From positions 1 to 6,789 of the forward strand of contig JASHQF010000047.1 in NCBI GenBank assembly GCA_030037695.1: a DNA stretch of 6,789 nt. The letters run 5' to 3'. The position numbers and the translations under genes were made by a program. This DNA comes from Thermoplasmata archaeon. GTDB taxonomy: Archaea > Thermoplasmatota > Thermoplasmata > Lutacidiplasmatales > UBA184. The notes beneath the pieces were generated by a model. That model ran no database searches and was not told the origin of the DNA. It saw only the letters and a list, made by a program, of their open reading frames with translations. Below are positions 1-5,335 of the stretch, piece by piece. How positions within the stretch are numbered: position 1 is the first letter of the stretch; each line of letters starts with the position of its first letter.

Positions 1-275
1 CGGTCTACTTCGATCGGGCGATCCGCGAGCCGTCGGAGACGCTCGCGGGCCGATGCCTTGCCGCCTCGGTGCTCATCTGTCCGGGCGGCTTCTTCGGCGA
101 CGCCCGGGGGGCCAGGATCTGCCTCACCCGGCGGTCGTTCCCCGTCGATCTCGACGCCTACCTCGCGGTGCGCAACGGCAGGGGACGGCCCGGCCGATCT
201 AGCCGCGGGGGTTGGATGACGGGCGCTCGACCGGGCCGTGCGGGATCCGCCCCAGGTCCCGATGCGCGGGCGTGA
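1..275 (+). CDS. C-terminal fragment of a probable PLP-dependent class I/II aminotransferase
   Basis: The frame is open from the window edge (first full codon at base 3) to a TGA at 273-275, so the N-terminus and the PLP lysine lie outside. The visible part has a segment like ASVLICPGGFFGDARGARIC, which matches the end of fold-type I aminotransferases: a strand, a PGxxFG turn, then an Arg at the usual substrate-carboxylate position. A final helix-like stretch, FPVDLDAYLAVRNGRGRPG, follows. Third-position G/C is strong up to about base 183, then weakens, so the last 30 codons may be a poorly constrained tail, or the true end may be earlier (see the finding on CTAG at 199-202). The family call is by pattern only; the substrate is unknown. 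It converges on the small minus-strand gene and overlaps its 3' end. Confidence 0.5.
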   Translation, partial: VYFDRAIREPSETLAGRCLAASVLICPGGFFGDARGARICLTRRSFPVDLDAYLAVRNGRGRPGRSSRGGWMTGARPGRAGSAPGPDARA

Positions 276-483
276 GCGGCGGGGGCACCGGGGCGGACGG
301 GCGCTGCTCGGTGCCGGTGTGCTCCTGAAGGAACGTCGCCGCGAACCGGATCGCCTGCGTCGGGTCGTGGTCCCGCTCGAGGAGGAACCCGCGGGCCAGC
401 TCCGTAAGCACCGCGCGGGCCGGCACGACCTCCCGGAACGCCTCGGTGGTGATCGGCGCGGGCCGACGGGCTCGGTCCTCCAT
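199..483 (-). CDS. Small 94-residue hypothetical protein with a helical-hairpin core
   Basis: I do not recognise this protein with confidence. The ATG at 483 was chosen because it starts a plausible protein and has an AT-rich element about 30 bases upstream; the frame is open further upstream but crosses the intergenic promoter region. Residues 1-12 are basic and polar. Residues about 13-55 should form two amphipathic helices separated by a D-H-D-P-T turn: VVPARAVLTELARGFLLE, then QAIRFAATFLQEHTG. The rest is Pro/Arg-rich and probably disordered. The pattern LTEL..GFLL / DP / FAATFL resembles RIIa or Dpy-30 dimerisation modules, which are short X-type helical bundles that dock partner helices. 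That is an inference from memory of those motifs and is weak. It is transcribed divergently from the aminotransferase operon and convergently with the gene to its left. Confidence 0.55.
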   Translation of the reverse strand: MEDRARRPAPITTEAFREVVPARAVLTELARGFLLERDHDPTQAIRFAATFLQEHTGTEQRPSAPVPPPLTPAHRDLGRIPHGPVERPSSNPRG

Positions 484-510
484 GCCGGGGTCCGGGCCGG
501 GCTGTCGGCA

Positions 511-517
511 GAAAAAG
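511..517 (-). promoter_or_regulatory. Weak AT-rich promoter element for the 94-residue gene
   Basis: On the minus strand the sequence reads CTTTTTC, the only AT-rich patch in an otherwise GC-dominated stretch. Its centre lies about 31 bases upstream of the ATG at 483. That spacing would put an archaeal transcription start within a few bases of the start codon. It is not a canonical TATA box. Confidence 0.3.
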
Positions 518-558
518 CAGTCGCTCGACCGGCCGCCGGAGCTCGGTCGGTCGGCGGG

Positions 559-571
559 AAGCCTAAACTCC
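559..571 (+). promoter_or_regulatory. Promoter element AAGCCTAAACTCC of the aminotransferase operon
   Basis: This AT-richer 13-base element ends 28 bases before the ATG at 600, within the range for an archaeal BRE/TATA region feeding a short leader. A copy with one mismatch lies upstream of the NADH dehydrogenase gene on the other strand (5335 to 5323), also close before its start codon. The recurrence is the main evidence that it is a real promoter or regulator element. Confidence 0.5.
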
Positions 572-597
572 TTCTCGCCCCTCGCTCCGGGCGAGGA
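572..597. promoter_or_regulatory. Inverted repeat over the predicted start site: candidate operator or 5' hairpin
   Basis: Bases 572-580 (TTCTCGCCC) pair with 589-597 (GGGCGAGGA): eight Watson-Crick pairs and one G-T wobble, around an 8-base loop. It starts immediately after the promoter element and ends two bases before the ATG at 600, so it covers the expected transcription start. As DNA it could be a repressor operator; as RNA, if transcription starts upstream of it, it could occlude the start codon. GC-rich DNA makes chance pairing easier. Confidence 0.35.
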
Positions 598-599
598 CC

Positions 600-1985
600 A
601 TGAGCCAGAGCACCCCCCCGCCGGTCGCCGCACCGTCCGACCGAGAGCGCACCGCGCGGGGGGTCCGGCTCCGGACGCCGATCCCGGGCCCGAACGGCCG
701 ACGGGTCGTCGCGCGGGACACGAAGTTCCTGATGACGAGCACGAAGACCTCCCCGGTCGTGGCGGAGTCCGGCGAGGGGGTCTGGGTGACCGACGTCGAC
801 GGCAACCGCCTCCTCGACTTCGCGTCCGGGGTGGGGGTCCTCGCCGTCGGTCACTCCCACCCTGAGGTGGTGCGGGCGGTCCGCGAGCAGGTCGGTCGCC
901 TGACGCATTTCGCCGGGACGGACTTCTACTACGAGAACCAGACCGAGCTCGCCGAGCGCCTGACGAAGATCACCCCCGGGGCGTTCGAGAAGAAGGTCTT
1001 CTTCACCAACAGCGGCACGGAGAGCGTCGAGGCGGCGCTGAAGATCGTGCGCTGGCATCGCCAGCGGCCAATCGTCGTCGGCCTCCTCGGCGGCTTCCAC
1101 GGCCGTACGATGGGGGCCCTGTCCCTGACCTCCTCGAAGCCGGTGCAGCGGGCCCGGTACGCCCCGTTCGTCGGCGGGGGCCATCACATCCCGGCGCCGT
1201 ACTGCTACCGGTGCCCCTACAAGCTCGAGTACCCGAGCTGCGACCTGTACTGCGCCAAGATCCTAAAGGAGCTCTACTTCGCGACCTCGATCCCCCCCGA
1301 CGACGTCGCCGGGTTCATCGCGGAGCCGGTGCTGGGGGAAGGGGGCTACGTCGTCCCTCCGGCGCGCTGGATGGCGACCCTCAAGGGGATCCTCGACGAG
1401 CATCGGATCCCGCTCCTGGACGACGAGGTCCAGGCCGGGGTCGGCCGGACCGGGCGCTGGTGGGGGATCGAGCACCACGGGGTGGTGCCCGAGGTCGTCA
1501 CCGCGGCGAAGGCGCTCGGGGGCGGCTTCCCCCTCGGCGCCGTGACGTTCCCCGCCGAGCTCGACTTCCCGCATCCGGGCTCGCATTCGAACACGTTCGG
1601 GGGCAACGTCGCCGCGGTCGCCGCCTCCCTCGCCACGCTCGACGTGATCGAGAAGGAGCGGCTGCTCGACAACGCCCGGGTGCAGGGGGAGCTCCTCCTC
1701 ACCCGGCTCCGCGAGCTGCAGGCCCGGCACGAGGAGATCGGGGACGTCCGCGGCGTGGGCCTCATGACCGCGACCGAGTTCGTCCGGGACCGCGCGTCGA
1801 AGACCCCGGCTCCCGCGTTCCGGGACCGGGTCCTCGCCGAGGCGCTCCAGCGCGGTCTCGTCCTGCTCTCCTGCGGGAAGTCGTCGATCCGGTACATCCC
1901 CCCGCTCGTGGTGCGACCGGAGGAGATCGACGAGGCGATCGAGATCCTCGACGGCGCGATCCGGGCCGCGCGCGCGGCCGCATGA
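600..1985 (+). CDS. Class III PLP-dependent aminotransferase (acetylornithine/4-aminobutyrate type, archaeal Cys-insert subfamily)
   Basis: Cytosolic, 461 residues, full length for fold-type I class III (omega-) aminotransferases, which move an amino group from an amino acid or amine to a 2-oxo acid via PLP. Visible landmarks: IPGPNG near 28-33 typical of the family's N-terminus; DVDGNRLLDFASGVGV 65-80; the phosphate-binding SGTES 138-142; FHGRT 167-171; LLDDEVQAGVGRTG 272-285, with D275 expected to bind the pyridine nitrogen; the Schiff-base lysine K304 in TAAKALGGGFPLGAV; and NTFGGN 331-336. Cysteines 202, 205, 214 and 218 form a CxxC...CxxxC insert common in archaeal members. The ATG at 600 was chosen because the family N-terminus begins just after it; the next Met (45) would cut into it. 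The substrate (4-aminobutyrate, ornithine, other omega-amines or an amino-acid racemase activity) cannot be read from sequence. It overlaps the dehydrogenase start by four bases. Confidence 0.9.
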   Translation: MSQSTPPPVAAPSDRERTARGVRLRTPIPGPNGRRVVARDTKFLMTSTKTSPVVAESGEGVWVTDVDGNRLLDFASGVGVLAVGHSHPEVVRAVREQVGRLTHFAGTDFYYENQTELAERLTKITPGAFEKKVFFTNSGTESVEAALKIVRWHRQRPIVVGLLGGFHGRTMGALSLTSSKPVQRARYAPFVGGGHHIPAPYCYRCPYKLEYPSCDLYCAKILKELYFATSIPPDDVAGFIAEPVLGEGGYVVPPARWMATLKGILDEHRIPLLDDEVQAGVGRTGRWWGIEHHGVVPEVVTAAKALGGGFPLGAVTFPAELDFPHPGSHSNTFGGNVAAVAASLATLDVIEKERLLDNARVQGELLLTRLRELQARHEEIGDVRGVGLMTATEFVRDRASKTPAPAFRDRVLAEALQRGLVLLSCGKSSIRYIPPLVVRPEEIDEAIEILDGAIRAARAAA

Positions 1986-3019
1986 AGTTCGGCCGGATCG
2001 GCACGTCCGGCTCGGTCGAACTGATCGACACCGAGACCCCGACCCCCGGCGACGGGGAGGTGACCGTCCGCCTCGCCGCCTGCGGCATCTGCGGGACCGA
2101 CCTCGAGAAGCTCCGGGGGAACTACCGCACGGCCGGGATCCTCGGGCACGAGCCGGTCGGCCGGGTCGAGGAGGTCGGCCCGGGCGTGGCGGGCCTCGCG
2201 CGCGGGGACCGGGTCTTCGCGCACCACCACGTCCCGTGCCTCGCCTGCCCGGTCTGCGCGCGCGGCGACCTCACCTTCTGCCCGGAGTACAGCCGCAGCA
2301 ACCTCGCTCCCGGAGGGTTCGCCGAGGTGTTCCGGGTCCCGGCGCTGAACGTGTCGCGCGGGGCGATCCTGCCCCTCGACCCCGCCGTGGACTGGTCGAC
2401 GGGGGCCCTCCTCGAGCCCGCGGGCTGTGCCCTGACCGCGCTCCGTCGGGTCCGCCCCCCGCCGCAGGCCTCGTACGCCGTGCTCGGGCTCGGACCGATC
2501 GGCCTCCTGTACGCCCGGGTCGCCCGGGCGCTCGGGGCCTCCTGGATCGGGGGCGCCGACCTCTCGGCGCACCGCCGCGCGATCGCTACCCCCACGAGCG
2601 TCGACGTGGCGTGCGACGTCCGGGACGGCGGTCTGCCCAAGGAGGTCGACCGCGCCACGCAGGGCCGCGGGGTCGACGTCGCGGTGGTTGCGACGGGCGA
2701 CCCCGCGGCGATCCGGTCCGGCGCCGAGATGGTGCGGCGCGGCGGCAGCCTCAACCTGATGGGCCTGCCCGCTCCCGGGAGTCGCCTCGACTACGACCTG
2801 CAGCAGCTGTACCTGCGCGGGGTCCAGGTCATCCCCACGTACGCCACCACCGAACCGGACGTCCGGGAGGTGCACCGCCTGCTCGTCGACCGCCGCCTCG
2901 ACCTCGACGGCATCGTCACGCACCGGCTCCCCCTCGGCCGGCTCGCGGATGCGTTCGCCCTGGCCGGCCGACCGGAGGAGTCCGAGAAGGTGTTGGTCAC
3001 GGGCGACGCGTTCGACTAG
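1982..3019 (+). CDS. Zinc-dependent medium-chain alcohol/polyol dehydrogenase, probably NAD-linked
   Basis: 345 residues, the usual length for the MDR family (threonine, sorbitol and alcohol dehydrogenases), which oxidises a secondary or primary alcohol to a ketone or aldehyde. Catalytic zinc ligands are visible at C37 (GICGTD), H56/E57 (GHE) and probably E145 (LEPAGCA). The structural zinc lobe is complete: C86, C89, C92 and C100. The Rossmann motif is GLGPIG 169-174, and D193 at the end of the second strand favours NAD(H) over NADP(H). The ATG at 1982 sits inside ATGA, overlapping the aminotransferase stop, so translation is likely coupled; I see no clear Shine-Dalgarno sequence. In context it may reduce the aldehyde made by the aminotransferase or oxidise an amino alcohol that feeds it. 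Threonine dehydrogenase is possible but not supported specifically. It ends convergently, 73 bases before the nucleotidyltransferase. Confidence 0.88.
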   Translation: MKFGRIGTSGSVELIDTETPTPGDGEVTVRLAACGICGTDLEKLRGNYRTAGILGHEPVGRVEEVGPGVAGLARGDRVFAHHHVPCLACPVCARGDLTFCPEYSRSNLAPGGFAEVFRVPALNVSRGAILPLDPAVDWSTGALLEPAGCALTALRRVRPPPQASYAVLGLGPIGLLYARVARALGASWIGGADLSAHRRAIATPTSVDVACDVRDGGLPKEVDRATQGRGVDVAVVATGDPAAIRSGAEMVRRGGSLNLMGLPAPGSRLDYDLQQLYLRGVQVIPTYATTEPDVREVHRLLVDRRLDLDGIVTHRLPLGRLADAFALAGRPEESEKVLVTGDAFD

Positions 3020-3069
3020 CGGCCCGCCGAGCGACCGCACCGCGACCGCCGCTCGCCGGCCGGACCCCA

Positions 3070-3088
3070 CCGGACGCGAGCGTCCCGG
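3070..3088. terminator. Weak hairpin in the convergent intergenic region
   Basis: The 73 bases between the two convergent stops hold one hairpin: CCGGACG (3070-3076), loop CGAG, then CGTCC with a bulged C and GG (3081-3088). There is no T-run on either strand, and archaeal termination usually relies on T-rich stretches, so this may be chance pairing in GC-rich DNA. Nothing else is seen in the gap. Confidence 0.2.
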
Positions 3089-3092
3089 TCGT

Positions 3093-4064
3093 TCACGAGG
3101 GACCGGCGCCGAGGGTCGCGTTCTCGACACGGGAGCCCGCAAGGACCCGGACCGAGGGCCCGACGAGGCTGCCGGTGACGATCGCGCCTTCGCCGATCTC
3201 GGCATCGTCCATGATCACCGAGTTCTCGATCCGCGCCCCGGCGCCGATCCGGCTCCGCCGACCGACCGTCACGTAGCTGCCGAACACCGCCCCGTCGACG
3301 TTCGCCCCTTCGAGCACCGCCACCGGGCCGGTACCGGTCGCCCCCGGCGGGACCGTGCCGGGGCCACCCCGGCCGTCGTCGAACAGCAACCGCTGGGCAT
3401 GCAGGAGCCGCTCGGGCGTTCCGGCGTCGTCCCAGTACGCGGCGAGACGGAACCCGAAGACCCGCCGATCGAGGAGGTGCGGTACGACCTCCCGCTCGAA
3501 GCTCGACGGTCGGCCGGAGGGGATCCGGTCCAGGACCGAGCGCCGCCAGACCGCCAGTCCGGCGTTGATCCAGTGGGACGGAGCGTCCTTCGGCTCCGGC
3601 TTCTCGACGAACGCCGTGATCCGGTCCTCGGCGTCGAGCGCGGCGACGCCGAACGGCCGCGTGTCGTCGACGGAGGCGAGCGCCATGACGCCGATCGCGT
3701 CCCGTTCCGCGCGCCGCCGGGCCATCGCCGCGAGGTCCGCCCGCGCGATGACGTCCGAGTTGAGCAGGAAGAACGGGTCGCTCATCCCGTCCGCCGCGTT
3801 CCGCATCCCGCCGCCCGTGCCCAGCGGCTCGACCTCCCGGACCGTGCGGACCGGCCAGCGCGGCGGGTGGTCGCGTACGTACCGGTCGATCGCCTCGGCC
3901 TTGTACCCCGACGCCAGCACGACCTCCTCCACGTCCGACGGGAGGAGGTCGAGCACGTGGTAGAGCATCGGCTGGCCCGCGATCGGGATCAGTTGCTTCG
4001 GGACGCTGTAGGTGATCGGTCGCAGCCGGGTCCCCAGGCCGCCGATGAGGACGAGCGCCTTCAT
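3093..4064 (-). CDS. Sugar-1-phosphate nucleotidyltransferase, mannose-1-phosphate guanylyltransferase-like, with left-handed beta-helix tail
   Basis: 323 residues. These cytosolic enzymes join an NTP and a sugar-1-phosphate to make an NDP-sugar and pyrophosphate, feeding glycolipid, S-layer or exopolysaccharide glycosylation. The N-terminal Rossmann-like domain (1 to about 230) shows the nucleotide-binding loop GGLGTRLRP 8-16 and PKQLIPIAGQP 22-32. It also shows EPLGTGGGMRNA 79-90, the metal-binding aspartate in NSD 102-104, FVEKP 152-156, INAGLAV 166-172, and YWDDAGTPERLL 210-221. Residues about 248-318 carry irregular hexapeptide repeats (VDGAVFGSYVTVGRRSRIG and on), the left-handed beta-helix of GDP-mannose pyrophosphorylases. 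PKQLIPIAGQP also recalls glucose-1-phosphate thymidylyltransferases, so the base and sugar specificity are not settled. It starts 43 bases after the NADH dehydrogenase stop on the same strand without its own evident promoter, so co-transcription is likely. Confidence 0.85.
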   Translation of the reverse strand: MKALVLIGGLGTRLRPITYSVPKQLIPIAGQPMLYHVLDLLPSDVEEVVLASGYKAEAIDRYVRDHPPRWPVRTVREVEPLGTGGGMRNAADGMSDPFFLLNSDVIARADLAAMARRRAERDAIGVMALASVDDTRPFGVAALDAEDRITAFVEKPEPKDAPSHWINAGLAVWRRSVLDRIPSGRPSSFEREVVPHLLDRRVFGFRLAAYWDDAGTPERLLHAQRLLFDDGRGGPGTVPPGATGTGPVAVLEGANVDGAVFGSYVTVGRRSRIGAGARIENSVIMDDAEIGEGAIVTGSLVGPSVRVLAGSRVENATLGAGPS

Positions 4065-4107
4065 GCCGGCCCCCGAGCCAGGGGCGCGAGCTCCGCTCCC
4101 GGCCGCC

Positions 4108-5301
4108 TCACAGGACGCTCGGCGCCTCGCCCCGCGCGGTCGCCCTCGCGTATTCGCGCTCGACCGCCCGCTTCAGCAGGGCGGCGGGGCGACCCCAGAT
4201 CGTAAGGTGACGCACGCTCGCGGCCCCTTGGCCGAGCCCGAGCGCCACCGCCACCCCCTTCTCGCGGTACGTGAACGTACGCAGAGGACCGTCGCGCGCA
4301 CGGGCGATCACGTTCCCCGCGACGACCCGGGCCTCCGCCAAGGCCGCCTGGGCGGTCGCGGGGGCGAGCAAGCCCGAGGTCGGATCACGGACCTCGGCGC
4401 TGTCGCCGAGGGCGAACACCCCCGGCTGGCCCGGTAGCTCGAGCGTCGGCTCGACCCGGAGACGTCCCGCGCGCGAGCGGGGCACGGGGAGGCCCGCGAC
4501 GACCGGGGGGGCCTCGAGACCCGCGCACCACACGACGACGTCACACGCCAGCACGGTCCCGTCCTCGAGGTGCACGCGCCGGTCCTCGACCCGCACCACG
4601 TTGGTCCCCGAGATGACCGCCACGCCCGCCTTGCGCAGGAGGTCCCGGGCGTGCTCGACGAGGGACGGCGGGAAGCCGGCGAGGAACGGCAGCGAGCCGA
4701 CGACGAGCACCACCTCCGGGGTCCGGGCGGCGACCCCCGTGAGGCGGGCCCAATCGGTCGTCGCGATCTCGGCGGCGAGTTCCGTCCCCGTCGAGCCGCC
4801 CCCGACCACGACCAGGCGCGGGGCGCGCTCGCCCGGAAGCGCGGGGGAGGCCGCCTCGATCTCCCGGATCGCTCGGGCGAGCCGCACCGCCCCGGACAGG
4901 CGGTAGACCTGGTGCGTGAACTCGGGGGCACCGGGGACGCCGTAGTACGCCGCGACGCTCCCCAGCGCGATCGCCAGGAACCGGAACGGCACGGTCCCCG
5001 TGGAGGTGCGGACCTCCCGCGCGGCGAGGTCGATCCCTTCGACCGTCGCCTCCCGCACGGTGACCGCGGCGTCGCCGAAGACCTCCGCGAGGGGGACGGT
5101 CCACCGCCCAAGGTCCGCTCCCGGCGCGGCGAGTCGGCCGACCTCGTAGAGCTCGGTCCGCAGGACGTGCACCGGATGCCGGTCGACCAGGACGACCGGC
5201 AGCTCGCGCCCGCCGAGCCGGGCCACCTCGCGGGCGACCGTGAGTCCCGCGTACCCCGCGCCGAGGACGACCAGGGGGTTCGCGCCGGTCGCCGGCCCCA
5301 T
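4108..5301 (-). CDS. FAD-dependent NADH dehydrogenase, type II (NDH-2)-like
   Basis: 397 residues, the usual size for single-subunit NDH-2 or sulfide:quinone-reductase-like flavoproteins, which sit on the membrane face and pass electrons from NADH to quinone without pumping protons. The first dinucleotide motif GAGYAG 14-19 binds FAD, with D40 ending its second strand (VVLVD). The second, VVVGGGSTGTELAAEIA 164-180, binds NADH. ALGSVAAYYGVPGA 112-125 and the FAD-closing VFALGDSAE 295-303 are typical. The C-terminal region has AQAALA 317-322 in place of the NDH-2 quinone-site signature AQxAxQ, and ends with an amphipathic stretch around WGRPAALLKRAVEREYA. No sulfide:quinone reductase cysteine pair stands out. 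The ATG at 5301 fits the promoter element 21 bases upstream; the frame stays open far upstream, but only as a shadow of the transposase gene. Probably in one transcript with the nucleotidyltransferase. Confidence 0.82.
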   Translation of the reverse strand: MGPATGANPLVVLGAGYAGLTVAREVARLGGRELPVVLVDRHPVHVLRTELYEVGRLAAPGADLGRWTVPLAEVFGDAAVTVREATVEGIDLAAREVRTSTGTVPFRFLAIALGSVAAYYGVPGAPEFTHQVYRLSGAVRLARAIREIEAASPALPGERAPRLVVVGGGSTGTELAAEIATTDWARLTGVAARTPEVVLVVGSLPFLAGFPPSLVEHARDLLRKAGVAVISGTNVVRVEDRRVHLEDGTVLACDVVVWCAGLEAPPVVAGLPVPRSRAGRLRVEPTLELPGQPGVFALGDSAEVRDPTSGLLAPATAQAALAEARVVAGNVIARARDGPLRTFTYREKGVAVALGLGQGAASVRHLTIWGRPAALLKRAVEREYARATARGEAPSVL

Positions 5302-5322
5302 GACGCGCGGACGGGGGTCGCC

Positions 5323-5335
5323 GGAGCTTAGGCTT
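5323..5335 (-). promoter_or_regulatory. Promoter element AAGCCTAAGCTCC of the NADH dehydrogenase gene
   Basis: Read on the minus strand, this matches 12 of 13 bases of the element before the aminotransferase operon. Its centre is 28 bases upstream of the ATG at 5301, right for a leaderless archaeal transcript. The TAA stop codon of the upstream transposase-like gene is contained in it (5330-5328), so the NADH dehydrogenase probably has its own promoter rather than depending on read-through. Confidence 0.5.

Noticed and set aside
238..865. Plus-strand open frames across the small minus-strand gene and into the aminotransferase start
   Set aside because: They are Arg/Gly/Pro-rich with no recognisable motif and conflict with better-supported frames.
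1211..1981. In-frame upstream extension of the zinc dehydrogenase inside the aminotransferase gene
   Set aside because: The extension is Arg/Gly/Pro-rich shadow sequence; the family's N-terminus begins right after the ATG at 1982.
1346..3205. Very long open frame of 619 codons on the minus strand, antisense to the aminotransferase and dehydrogenase
   Set aside because: Its translation is low-complexity Arg/Pro/Ala sequence without motifs, and it lies opposite two clearly recognisable enzymes. Such shadows are expected in very GC-rich DNA.
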